Of a stretch of DNA of 64,000 nt, positions 12,430 through 22,178 are shown in pieces. A program made the position numbers and the translations under genes. The number at the start of each line of letters is the position of its first letter. Within the stretch, counting starts at the first letter, position 1. The stretch comes from Euptelea pleiosperma (Eukaryota; Streptophyta; Magnoliopsida; Ranunculales; Eupteleaceae): positions 21,144,154 to 21,208,153 of the forward strand of contig CM068552.1 of assembly GCA_035048495.1 (NCBI GenBank), written 5' to 3'. The notes under the pieces were generated by a model. It was given only the letters and a program-made list of their open reading frames with translations. It ran no database searches and was not told the origin of the DNA.

Positions 12430-12640
12430 AAAAAAATCAGCCTGATTGGGTGATCTGTTGAATTCGAACGTTTTTCATGGGGTCATTTCCTCCCCTTGGA
12501 TTTCATGCTTTTTTTGGCGTCTCAAATTGAATGGCTAGAGGTGTGTAGGTCCATTAATAAGTGGAGCAATCATTCATGCGTGCGTCAGTAGTCCCAGAAG
12601 AGTGTGCCATGTGGAGAGTTTTCGAGAGACCCGCAAGAGT
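12430..12640 (+). mobile_element. MITE-like repeat related to the 18.4-19.8 kb cluster
   Basis: It shares an ordered set of words with the repeats at 18.5-19.7 kb: ATCAGCCTGATTGGGTGATC, TTTTTCATGGGGTCATTT, ATTGAATGGCTAGAGGT, GTGTAGGTCCATTAATAAGTGG, CAATCATTCATG and GTGTGCCATGTGGAGAG. No clean terminal inverted repeat is visible at this copy, so it is probably a decayed or internal fragment. Confidence 0.45.
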
Positions 12641-13221
12641 GAACTATAGCAAAATAAATTTCAGAAATCCTCTAATTTGTGGGCTTAAGTGATCAGCCCG
12701 CAGGCTCGAGCTGTAACCTAATCCATAAGCTCGAGCCAAAGCCCAAAAGCCTTCAACCTAGGCCTAAGAGACCTAGCCCATAAAGATAGGCCCAAGCAGC
12801 CAGAATCAAGCGAGTAAGCCAGTTCCGATCATTTTATTAGCTTTGGTCACAATAGTTTAGGTCCAAGCTATAAAAAAATCGCACGACTTCGATCGTGAAA
12901 ACGTATGAACTAAATTTTTGGTATATACGAGCTATTTTGCATCATTCCTCCAATTCGCCAATTGAAAAAGCGTTTTGTTTTCTTTTTAAAATAAGTACTG
13001 TTTTTTATAAACTGATTTAATTTCGTATTTTTAAAAAAAATTTCCGTTTCGAGAAAACTGAATGGTCCAGATCAATTAGGGTGATCGAATCATTAATGTT
13101 AAGCCAAGTGTTAAGGCTTGGTCAAAGCAAAAGGAGATCAAGGATAGATGACCCCATAGAAGGAAATTTTTGAATAATTTTGAAAGAAAAAGCAAAAATG
13201 GAATATTTTTTTTTAAGGAAA
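12641..13221. other. Intergenic, nothing recognised
   Basis: AT-rich sequence with A and T runs and no coding, TIR or LTR signal that I can support. Confidence 0.4.
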
Positions 13222-13229
13222 AGTTTTTA

Positions 13230-14054
13230 GGGAATTTTTGCCCCCCCCCCCACAATTTGAAAAAGCTGACATACCGCCCTATGACTTAGGTCCACTGTCA
13301 TTTAACCAGTGTTGACCTGAGTTGACTACCAAATTTTGTATTAAATGGCAAAAATGCCCTTGTCTTCAACCTTAGGGTTTGGGCCAAAACCCAAATGCCA
13401 AATCAAATGGCTGTGGTGGATGGCTGGCCAAGAGATTCCAATGGGTTGGCCGCCCATCACCGGCTACCAACCCACCGGAGTCTCATGGCTGGCTGGCCAC
13501 CACTTCGGCAATAATTTAAAACCCAAGGTTAAAAAAAAAAAAAAAAAACACAAAGCATACAATTTTAGTTTTAAATTTTTCATTAGCAAAAATGAAAAAT
13601 AAGACAAAGCAATTTATATTTTAAGCTTTTGAGATGTGGATTTTGGAAAGATGGGTTCTTCCAATTTTAAAATTTTATTCTACAATAAAATCCATAAAAA
13701 AATCCCATTCATTCCTGAGTTTTATTTATTTTTTTTAGTTTTTTCTTCTCAATATTTGTTTAATTCATCAAAAAAAAAATCTCAAGTTTACCAACATGGT
13801 TTTTAATTTTAATTTTTAATCTCCTCTTTTCATGCTTGATTTGGGGTATGGGTTTTGGCCTAAACCCAAACCCTTGATCTAATGTTGAAGACAAGGGCAC
13901 TTTCGTCCTTTAATATAAAATTAGGTAGTCAACTCGGGTCAACACTGGTCAAACGACAGTGGACCGAGTCATAGGGGGTATGTCAGCTTTTTCAAATTGT
14001 GGGGGGTATGTCAAATTTTAAAGATAACATGGGGGGTTACGTAAAAAATTCCGG
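13230..14054. mobile_element. Mutator-like MITE, 825 bp, with 8-bp TSD
   Basis: The two ends are long imperfect inverted repeats. The left end runs from GGGAATTTTTG through CACAATTTGAAAAAGCTGACATA and on to AAAATGCCCTTGTCTTCAA (near 13,368). The right end carries the same blocks inverted (TTGAAGACAAGGGCA near 13,885; TCAGCTTTTTCAAATTGTG near 13,983; AAAAAATTCC at the end). The flanking direct repeat AGTTTTTA occurs at 13,222-13,229 and 14,055-14,062. TIRs of about 200 bp with an 8-9 bp duplication point to a Mutator-like non-autonomous element. The centre (13.39-13.52 kb) is not inverted and contains GGCTGG-rich sequence; the ORF there (13,345-13,602) is not a credible gene. C runs near both ends differ in length between arms. 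Confidence 0.75.
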
Positions 14055-14074
14055 AGTTTTTATTGATCAATGGA

Positions 14075-14272
14075 TACCAAACAAAGTACCTAAGTTAAGC
14101 TCTCCCAAATGTAACTTTGATTCCTTTTGTATTCTCTCTCCTTTCCACGGCGATCTCCACAAGATTATTCATGATGACGCCATTGGTTGTAAATATCTCC
14201 GTCTGTAATTTTTGTTGATAGAAATATATCTGGTAGGGGTCCGCCTAACCCCACCTTTCGCGCCAAAAAAAA
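14075..14272 (+). mobile_element. LINE (L1-like) 3' end fragment with A tail
   Basis: The segment ends in GGTAGGGGTCCGCCTAACCCC, ACCTTTCGCGCC and a run of nine A residues. A CT-rich leader and the words ATTTTTGTTGATAGAAATATAT precede it. This is the typical 3' end of plant L1-type LINEs. No reverse transcriptase remains. The 5' boundary is approximate and it abuts the MITE ending at 14,054. Confidence 0.5.
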
Positions 14273-15060
14273 AGAAGTTAACATGAACCTTGATAACGGC
14301 ACATAACGTGCATCATATATGATTTTGAACCTCTAGTTTGCTCTCCTTACTCATGTGCATATTGAATGTTTCACATGTTTTAAAATTAAAATGTCATATG
14401 GGTATAATTAATTATAAGGCTTTTCCTATGTTACCAGTATCTCAATCGTACCTCCCTAATCAAGCCATATGAGCTGAAACAGGAAAAAAACACCCTAAAT
14501 GCGAAGGAAAGGTTCGATTAATGCCGATCGAGCAACCGTCTGATTCTGGCGCCTCACTATTCTCGCTTTCTAGTGGGAGTAGAAGCATAAGGAGACTTGT
14601 TTATTGTCCTGCACAAAAAAAAAAAAATAAAAAATGTGGGAACAAATGAGACCTCTTTTGGGAAAATTAAGAAGGATTTTTTGATCAATAATCCAACAAA
14701 ATTGACCTAAGTCTGTAAAATATTTGACTCCATTTTAGAAAAATAAAAATAAATTAAAACTCATTATTATGTGATTAGCAAGCATTAACATAAAGGTTGT
14801 TTTGAAGAGTTCTATAAATTTTCAAGTAATTAAAGAAAACTATTGTGGAGATTTTAATTACCTCTCACGGCGTTTCTCGAGAAACCGCTGTAACGAATGC
14901 TTTCTTGCAATTGGAAGGCCTGCCAAAGCCAGCAGCTACAGTTATAAATTTCCTAATCAAAATTAGCCGACTGAACAATTTAAAAAATGTAACAACTGAT
15001 TGTAGACATGTAATCACATATTATCTGTCATCTACACTCGTACAATGAAGTCGGTACCAG
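14273..15060. other. Intergenic, nothing recognised
   Basis: AT-rich sequence. A plus ORF at 14,845-15,048 has no recognised similarity. No TIR, LTR or splice-bounded exon that I can support. Confidence 0.4.
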
Positions 15061-15064
15061 GCCA

Positions 15065-15463
15065 GTTTGGTAGGTCACTGTGGCTGGAAAATAAAATATT
15101 TGTGCGTGCTAATATTCGCCCGAACATATTTGGCACGCATTTGCCCGCGCTAAATATTTAGTAGGGCTTTTCTCGTGGGAAAATTACTATTTTAAATAAA
15201 AGTGAGTTTTTAATATATAAAAAAATTATAAAAATGAGACCATTAGGATCGTGTGACCTAATATGTGGGTCCCACACTCACCTAACCCATATTTGACTTA
15301 CTTTGATATATGGGACCCACACGAATTGAAAGAAAATGAAGTAAGCTAGCTAATACACATACCAAACGTTGCTAAATATTGACAAGCACAAATATTTAGC
15401 TAAAATAAAATATTCGTCTGACTAAATATTCGCCCTTGGAACTCTTTTTCTCACCTACCAAAC
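15065..15463. mobile_element. MITE, about 400 bp, hAT-like ends
   Basis: The outer ends are an 11-bp perfect inverted repeat, GTTTGGTAGGT at 15,065-15,075 and ACCTACCAAAC at 15,453-15,463. Inside them AAAATAAAATATTTGTGC on the left has an inverted partner near GCACAAATATTTAGCTAAAATAAAATATT on the right. The interior is AT-rich and non-coding. I could not fix the target-site duplication, so the superfamily is uncertain. Confidence 0.55.
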
Positions 15464-16326
15464 AGCTGTTATGACCAAGTTTATAGAGTACGACATGATA
15501 ATAAGGTAATCTAGTCAATCTTGATTTAATCAAGCTGTCTTAGATTGATTTCCTTAGATGTTTTCCTTTAAACTGTTCTTCTTTCTCTTTTCAAATCTTT
15601 TTTTGGAGAACATGTCGTTCTTTCGTGATAATAATCAAATAAATATAAAATCCAAATACTATTTGATAAGCCCCTGAAGAACATATATATATGTACAATT
15701 GTATTTTTATTTTGATTCAAGGAAACCAAAGAATAATTATGAAAAAGAAACATCGATCACCTGCTTGTAAGTTACAGACGGATGGTAAGCTCACACAAGG
15801 AAGGGGTGCTTTTGGGTTTATCTTGGCTTCAGAATTCGGTAAAGAGCTTTTACCAGCAAGGAGCATAATGGCTTGAGCCTGCATGCCATGATAGCTCAAT
15901 TAGTTCACTAACATATCTCAAGCATTAGGAACAGTTAACCCAGGATCAGACCTACCTGTCGTTCTTCGAAATGTGGGTTTTTTCCGCGTTTAAGAGTAGA
16001 CTAGATAAGCATATTTTTTTTTCCAAACATATTTTTTCACAGTTAAAATGGTATTTCCATAAGCTAGCTACTGTATAGCAACTTGACATGATGTTGAAAA
16101 TTGCAATTGGAGGAAAATTTCCATACCTTATCAATGGGAACATTGTCATACACTTGAATAGCCCCAGAGTAGAAAATAGTGAGTTGTGCCTTGGAAGACT
16201 TATAGTTCGACAAAGTTGGTGGTGCCGCATCGGCCCTGTGGATAATAATATTACTTATTGTTCGAGACGGTAATGTTGGACAGCAGCGGCGGAGCCAGGA
16301 TTTTGTTCCAAGGGGGATAAAACAAG
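15464..16326. other. Intergenic, nothing recognised
   Basis: Short ORFs on both strands lack recognisable domains. The words GGCGGAGCCAGGATTTTG and GGGGGATAAAAC near 16,286-16,322 recur in many plant repeats but cannot be assigned here. Confidence 0.35.
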
Positions 16327-16728
16327 TTACCTGAGTTCAGCGAGTATCCGTTGCTCCAGAAAAGAAGGATGTCGAGGTAAATTACTACCTACTTTGGGTG
16401 GTACTAAACAGCAGGGTGGAGATCTCTTGATAGCTTCTGATTCTTCCTCGTTTGTTTTGCTCATGGTGTTTTGAGATTTTATGAGAAGATATTTTCTGAA
16501 CAAGTCAATGGTTTGAGACATGTTCCTTATAGACATCTCGCCTGTTTTATGGTTAAAAAATGAAACCAGTTGGTTGTTTTCGTTGTTCTGTGCCTCATAT
16601 TTTGAGTTTTCTGTCTTCTTCATGGAATCCTTGGGAACAACAGTGCCGCAAGACATGTCACTGTTGTTTATAAAAGCTACAAGGACCCTTATTATGTTAA
16701 TTTGATTCTCTGTAAAGCAGCAAGCCAC
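16327..16728 (-). CDS. Hypothetical ORF, 133 codons, weak support
   Basis: This uninterrupted minus-strand frame encodes a hydrophilic protein rich in Asn, Ser, Lys and Glu, with one acidic stretch (NEEESEAIKRS) and no membrane segment. It is not made of simple repeats, unlike most ORFs here. The first residues (MACCFTENQ) end in a CTTTACAG-like acceptor context, so the true exon may start inside the ORF. I recognise no family. It could be an exon of a decayed gene or chance. Confidence 0.2.
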   Translation of the reverse strand: MACCFTENQINIIRVLVAFINNSDMSCGTVVPKDSMKKTENSKYEAQNNENNQLVSFFNHKTGEMSIRNMSQTIDLFRKYLLIKSQNTMSKTNEEESEAIKRSPPCCLVPPKVGSNLPRHPSFLEQRILAELR

Positions 16729-17740
16729 ACAAGTAAAGATACATCATTTTCAATAGAATGTCAAATATTTGAAATTTACATGTTTTGGATGCATGAAGTA
16801 GTAAGAAACAGAAGTGATCATCAGTACATAAATTGAATGATGATGAGGCCAATTATATGTGCCATGGCTCTAGCTAGTACAGCAAACATTTTATAGTTGA
16901 GCCACCTCTTGGAGAGTTGGGATACTTATGTCAAAAGTCTACAACTTTGTTCTACGATAATCTGTCTGCCATGAGCCTTACCATTGTAGATACATAAAAA
17001 TGGTAAATATGTATATATCAAGACCAATACACTGGAAGTACTAGATCACTCCCCAAACCTCTAGAGACCTTCTTGGGTCGACATGTGGTGGAGGGGAGAG
17101 CTTATAAAGATAAGAATTTGCAGAAGAAAAAGGGATCCTCTTTGGGAGGTCGAACTATGGGGGTCGCACAAAGAGAAGCTTAGAGAGAGAGAGATGGAAA
17201 AGATATGTAAAGAGAAGCTGCCAAGTGAAGCTTCGGATGCTTTGTAACGTCTATAACATCTGTAATGTGTGATTTGATAAAGAAAGATTGGCTGGTGATT
17301 GACCTTTTGCCCGTGGATATAGTCGCCGGCAAGAGGCCGGTGATGAACCACATAAGTACTGTGTTTTGGTGAAATTTTTAATGCTACTCTCGAAATTTTT
17401 TCTAGCAACTGAAATGAAAGGTAAAAGAAAAAGAGAGAAAAGAAACGGCTTGTATATACTCATCTAAGCCATAATCCATGAGACATATGAGGCACAAAAG
17501 AGAGAGACACTCCACTTCCTCTCAATCCCAAAGAGGCTTATTTTGATGTCCAAACTAAAATAATTTTTTTGATTTCTACCTTCTCACATTATTTGCAACA
17601 CTTATCGGCAAGTAATTCATTGAACAATCAAGTCTGTTATCAAAATCAATTCTTCGGTGATATTCTTCTTCATCGATCCAAATCAGTTCTTCCAAGATAT
17701 TCTTTTATGGCAATCCCTACTTCGATGTCCGTAATAGCTT
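16729..17740. other. Intergenic; possible copia 3' region towards the right end
   Basis: No supported gene. Minus ORFs at 17,061-17,408 and 17,251-17,463 are Ser/Leu-rich translations of GA-rich DNA. The last 200 bases before 17,741 may be the 3' untranslated part of the copia element whose LTR follows. Confidence 0.3.
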
Positions 17741-18007
17741 GAGGGGGATTGTAATAAGGAAAGTGTTCCAACACTCATTGAAAAATGGTTTTATACCCAT
17801 TGGGAAAGTGTTTTACACCCATTGTGAAAGTGTTGATTAGGTTAGATTGCTTAGGATTAGTCACTTCCTAATTTTATCAATTGTTCTCTTTCTATCTCTC
17901 ATCATCGTAATTTTCAATATAAACCCTCTTAGGGTTAGTATAGAGAATACACCAAAATATCCAATAAAATCAATTTCTTATCAAAACCAAAGCAATGCAA
18001 TGTAACA
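17741..18007 (+). mobile_element. Copia-type polypurine tract and short LTR
   Basis: GAGGGGGAT at 17,741-17,749 is a polypurine tract of the kind found just before the 3' LTR of Ty1/copia elements. TGTAATAAGG follows at 17,750. The presumed LTR has three diverged repeats of an AAAGTGTT/ACACCCATTG block (17,780-17,835), a TATAAACCC word near 17,919 and an end in TGTAACA at about 18,007. No 5' LTR or coding region is present, so this is a relic. The end point is uncertain by a few bases. Confidence 0.45.
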
Positions 18008-18126
18008 CGCGCGATAATTGATTTCTCTTTCTCAATTCCTCCGTACTCAAGACATGAGTAATCCACTTATAAAAAATAAAAATAAAAATAAAATTAAAAT
18101 TAAAATAAAAAAAAGAGAATGATTAA

Positions 18127-18224
18127 GGGTCGCTCTATGGGCACCCACACTATTCGTCCGGGCACCTGCATGGGACCAAAATGCCCCTCCTTCAGTTTGG
18201 GCACCCCACCTCTTCTCCTTCGTT

Positions 18225-18269
<45 letters not shown>

Positions 18270-18344
18270 AAAGGAGAAAGGGGTGGAGGTGCCCAAACTG
18301 AAAGGGGGCATTTTAGTCCAATGTGGGTGCCCGTAGAGCGACCC
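18127..18344. mobile_element. Mutator-like MITE, 218 bp, with 9-bp TSD AATGATTAA
   Basis: Terminal inverted repeats GGGTCGCTCTATGGGCACCC (left) and GGGTGCCCGTAGAGCGACCC (right) bound the element. A second inverted pair lies inside (CAGTTTGGGCACC and GGTGCCCAAACTG). The perfect direct repeat AATGATTAA lies at 18,118-18,126 and 18,345-18,353. Nine-base duplication with long TIRs indicates a Mutator-like MITE. The loop contains an (AG)n microsatellite of about 38 bp at 18,229-18,266. Confidence 0.9.
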
Positions 18345-18451
18345 AATGATTAATCCATATATCATTTATATTACCAAGTATTGATGAGGTAGCTCACGAG
18401 TTCAAACACCATGGATCCTATAATGTTTGAACCATTTGTAAGGAGAAGATT

Positions 18452-19083
18452 TGCTCTGTGGAGCATTTTTCCTTGTGGAGCTGTGGGGTGTATAAAACAT
18501 ACTATTCCGGGCCCACTGACCCATGAATGATTGGTCCACCACACGAACAATCAGCCTGGTTAGTGATATCTAGCCATCGGATTCGAACCTATTTCACGGG
18601 ATGGTTTTTAGCTGTTAGTACTCAGATTTAATGGCTAGAGATCACCAATCGGGCTGCTTTTTATCAAGTACGTAGGTCCATCAAGTGGTGAGCCAATCAT
18701 TCCTGGTTAGTGGGCAATCTAAGGAGTGTGCTATAGTTGGCACATTTTTATGCGCTCCACAAAGTCCGTGGAACATTCTTCCCTGTGAAGCTTTGGAATG
18801 CAAAAAATGTGCCATCTGGCCACCTTTCAGGCCCACTGACCCATGACTGATTGGTCCATCACTTGATGAAAAATGTTCAAATCCAATGGCTATAAATCAC
18901 CACCATGAGAAAAAAAATTCAAATACAACTGCTAGAGATTATCGATAAGGCTGATTGTTGAATTGGTGTGTAGGTCTATCAAGTGGTGGGACAATCATTC
19001 ATGAGTCACAGGATCCGAAAGAGTGGCAGGTGGCACATCTTATGTGCTCCGCAGCTTCACAGGGAAAACTGCTCCACAGACTA
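18452..19083. mobile_element. Two adjacent MITE units sharing outer inverted ends
   Basis: The left end reads CTCTGTGGAGCATTTTTCC then TTGTGGAGCTGTGGGG. The right end carries the inverse (GCTCCGCAGCTTCACAGGG then AAAACTGCTCCACAGA). In the middle (about 18,755-18,825) a second pair of such ends occurs back to back (TGCGCTCCACAAAG, CTGTGAAGCTTTGGAATGC). The block is therefore two units of about 315 bp in tandem. Both units contain GGCCCACTGACCCATGA, GATTGGTCCA, TCAAGTGGTG and ACAATCATTC words. No coding capacity. TSD not identified. Confidence 0.6.
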
Positions 19084-19229
19084 AATAATCTCCATGCATG
19101 ATAAACAAGCAAAACTTTGACAAGCTAGGCATACATGATAAGGAGAAAAACTAAATAATCTCATACATCATTTAAACAAGAGATTAGCCATACGTCCTGG
19201 CACACATGATATAAGGAGAAAAGCTTTGA

Positions 19230-19775
19230 TACCCATGTGAACATCAGGCCCACTGACCCATGGACGTTAGGCCCGCCTCATTGGTGATTTCGATCTAGCC
19301 CATGGTTTCGAGCATTTTTCATGGATAATTAATATTTCTAGCTGTTGGATCAGACATTTTTCTAGCAGGTAATCCAATCAAATCGGAAGTAAATGACTAA
19401 TCTGACTGATCATTGGTGTTTATGTCCACCAAGGGGAGGGCCAAGTATCCATGGGTAAATGGGTCCGGATGAGAATGCCAATATCGAACTTGTTGAAACC
19501 TATGGAGCCGTGGGAGCATAAAATGCACCACGGGGCACACCCTTTTCAGACCCGGCCACTGACCCTTGATGGACCTACACACCAACAATCAGCCTGATCG
19601 GTGATCATCTATAGCCATTGGATTCAAGCATTTTTTATGGGGTGATTTTTAACCTTTGGTTCGAGTAATTTAGAATTGCTAGAGATCACTAATCTGGCTG
19701 ATTTTTGGTACATAGGTTCATAAGGGGAAAGCCAATCTCATTCATGCTCCCCCCACATGTGAAAACTATAAAATC
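19230..19775. mobile_element. Two further, more diverged units of the same MITE family
   Basis: The shared vocabulary recurs twice: AGGCCCACTGACCCATGG (19,247), ATCTAGCCCATGG, TTTTTCATGGA, TGACTGATCATTGGTGT, and again CCACTGACCCTTGATGG (19,556), ACAATCAGCCTGATCGGTGATC, TTTTTTATGGGGTGATTTT. Ends are decayed and no TSD is visible. With the block to the left this makes four copies within 1.3 kb plus a fragment at 12.4 kb. Confidence 0.5.
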
Positions 19776-20757
19776 GATCTGTCAGGTATTAACCTCTCTA
19801 TGTATATTTCATAGTTCAAGCCCTTAATTCAAGGAAAGGAATGAGAGATCACAGGTTGAGACTCTAGAGATGGAAATTAAGAGAGAAAATGCTTACTTGG
19901 TTCAAGATCTACCCCCCGTCCTCCAATTCCAGCTGCCGAGAGAAGAAACTCAAACTTGCGAGCAGAGAAATGATCATGAGATCATCACATATCTGCAGAG
20001 AGAGCTTAGTAAAGAACGCCGAGGACAAAGTGGAGCGCAGCCCTCGTTGCAGGCTTTCGATGGATTCAAAACACTTTTTTTTTCTAAATTTATTAAGATT
20101 TATCACGTGCGTGGTTTATTTTCCATGCATTTCTCGTGTTATTCCTCCAGAAGAGGCCAAGGAGTAAGACACCGTCCTTCAATGCGTCTGCCATGTGAAG
20201 ACACAACGTGGGACTTTTGTTTGGAATATCCGTACAGCAACACTTACGTGGACTCACCCATACCTAGCGCTCATAGATCTCCTGATCCCAAACATTGACT
20301 GGTTGGACGATCATAACCATGCATACCCGTCAAAGTTTGTCGGGCCTATCATTTTGCATGTACGTGCACCTTTGTCTGCTTCATGCAGTACTACGATGAC
20401 AACAAATGAATGGAGCTAGATCTCCCACTAAGATCATTCTAGCCATGTGATCTATAATGTACGTAATTCCGGATTTTCAGAAGGATATATGTGCGCAATA
20501 ATGTGGGCACCTGATTATACGAAAATATCCTAAATCGCGTGAGAACCAACAAACGTCCATGCATGTCCTCCATGTGTCCTACATAATCAGAGAGGTTAGC
20601 TTTAGCACTACTACATACGTAGATTCGAGTCTTATTGCTTTTGGTTCTGGTTCGATCTGGGTACTAGTCTAACAAGAACTGGAACCTATTATATACTTAG
20701 GTTTCAGGTCCTGTCCCGAGTCTTTTTGGGTCCTGTTCTGAAATAATTAGTCTCGCG
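19776..20757. other. Intergenic, no supported gene
   Basis: A plus ORF at 19,870-20,298 (MEIKRENAYLVQDLPP...) overlaps another in a second frame, and neither shows a known domain. The first 60 codons are mildly charged and could be an exon relic. Nothing else is recognisable. Confidence 0.3.
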
Positions 20758-21000
20758 CACTGCAAGAAAATATGGATTTACCAACGGACGTCTAGTGACG
20801 GCCAGATAAAAACCATCGCTATATTGAGTTACAACGACAGCCAGGTATCTAACTGTCGCTAAAAGTCCATGTAAATATTCCCAGGAACTTTTGGTGGGAA
20901 ACTATGGATCTTATAGCGACGGTCAGCTTCTAACCATCTCTTGCTATAAACGGCTTTTAGCGACGGTCAGGTGGCCATCACTAATTATCTGGTATAAATA
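20758..21000 (+). mobile_element. CACTA (En/Spm-like) transposon terminus
   Basis: The sequence begins CACTGCAAGAAAA at 20,758, matching the conserved CACTA terminus with one change. It then carries repeated subterminal motifs of the TAGCGACGGTCAG type (GTGACGGCCAG, CGACAGCCAGG, AGCGACGGTCAGC, AGCGACGGTCAGG) in direct and inverted orientation. Such arrays bind CACTA transposase. The opposite end was not found within 1.5 kb, so this is a truncated terminus or the end of a heavily altered element. Confidence 0.65.
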
Positions 21001-21294
21001 AATAAAAATCTGCTCGATTTTTTCATTCTCTCCCTTTTTGTTCCCGCGAATGCCCTAAATCCCTCCCCTCTTCTTGGCCGTCCACCCTTGGTGGTCGTCT
21101 GCCTTGCGCTGCCATTGTTGCTCCACCGCCATGCGCAGCTACTGCTCCACCACCATGAGCTGCTGCTCCTCCACCACTATTGCTTTGCCGACGCACCTTT
21201 CGATTTTTATACCCTAAATAATGGTCAGTAAGAGTGCTCTATTTATAAGAATATGGAACCCTTAAGTGGTGCAAGTCATGGGAATAAGGGACCA

Positions 21295-21620
21295 CAAAAA
21301 CCAGATCTGAAATTGACACTTTCTACGAAGTCCAATCGATTGTACACTTGGTCCAATCGATTGGACTGGAGTCCTTTCGATTGTACTGTATGGATGGGTT
21401 TTTGTTCGTAAAAGCAATCGATTGTACTCAGAGTCCAATCGATTAGGTACTTTGGAAGTTCTATCCTGTATGGTCCAATCGATTTGTTCTCATAGTCCAA
21501 TTGATTAGACTTGGTCCAATCGATTATAGAGAAGACTCCAATCGATTATACTCTGGGAAGTTTTTGTCCCATAGAGTCCAATCAATTGGTTCTCACAATC
21601 CAATCCATTGGACTTTCCTT
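21295..21620. repeat. Minisatellite-like array of (TCC)AATCGATTG motifs
   Basis: About eleven copies of a core close to TCCAATCGATTG, itself nearly palindromic around ATCGAT, occur at irregular spacings of 20-50 bp. Some are degenerate (CCAATTGATTAG, CCAATCAATTGG, CCAATCCATTGG). The ORF across it on the minus strand (21,276-21,500) is a by-product. It probably lies within the LTR of the gypsy element whose primer-binding site is at 22,160. Confidence 0.7.
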
Positions 21621-22154
21621 AGTCAATATTTTAACTTCTCTTTGCACGGAATGACTAGGGTTAGTCCTTTGACTTAGTGTAACCATTAATTAGATTTTAT
21701 TATCATATTTCTATAGTCACTAAGTCTCTTACCTTCCTATGCGAGCGTACACGATCTTTAACATGCGAGAAGTAGTTGCTCAGATGACTCATGTCGTCAA
21801 CCGTCTGATTCTTGCAATCTTCGTCTTTTAGTCTTCATGTAGTCGGCGAAGAATGCTTACCACGATAACTTCGAAGCTACATTAGTGCTCGTAGAAACGG
21901 TTACAAGAATATTTATGTCATACAAAATCTTTGTCAAAACTAGAATAAGAAATTATTCTTTACAGTCTTCAAGCTCAACAAGCCCTCTATAGCTAACTTC
22001 ATCTCAGGAAGAGCTTTTATCCTAGCTAAATCTGCAAAGTTGCCACAATGAACTCATCCAGCTCCACTCAAGTATTTATAGTTGATATCATCTCGATACA
22101 AGAATGGGCTTCCTCATGGTGTGTGTAGGTAAGATATTAGATTTTACCCCTACA
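21621..22154 (+). mobile_element. Right part of a Ty3/gypsy 5' LTR (probable)
   Basis: The segment ends CCCCTACA at 22,154, four bases before a primer-binding-site-like sequence, so it should be the 3' part of a plus-strand 5' LTR. The left LTR boundary is not visible. The body downstream of the primer-binding site is cut off after about 330 bp by the LTR-2 insertion at 22,495. Confidence 0.45.
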
Positions 22155-22159
22155 TCTTT

Positions 22160-22178
22160 TGGCACCGTCTGTGAGAAG
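22160..22178 (+). promoter_or_regulatory. Primer-binding site of a gypsy retrotransposon
   Basis: TGGCACCGTCTGTGAGAAG differs by few bases from the TGGCGCCGTCTGTGGGAA-type sequence that follows the 5' LTR of many plant Tat-lineage elements. It follows an LTR-like CA end at 22,154 with a TCTT(T) spacer. It would prime minus-strand DNA synthesis. Confidence 0.55.

Noticed and set aside
19870..20298. 142-codon ORF beginning MEIKRENAYLVQD
   Set aside because: Two frames overlap with similar length, the second half is rich in chance codons, and no domain is recognised.
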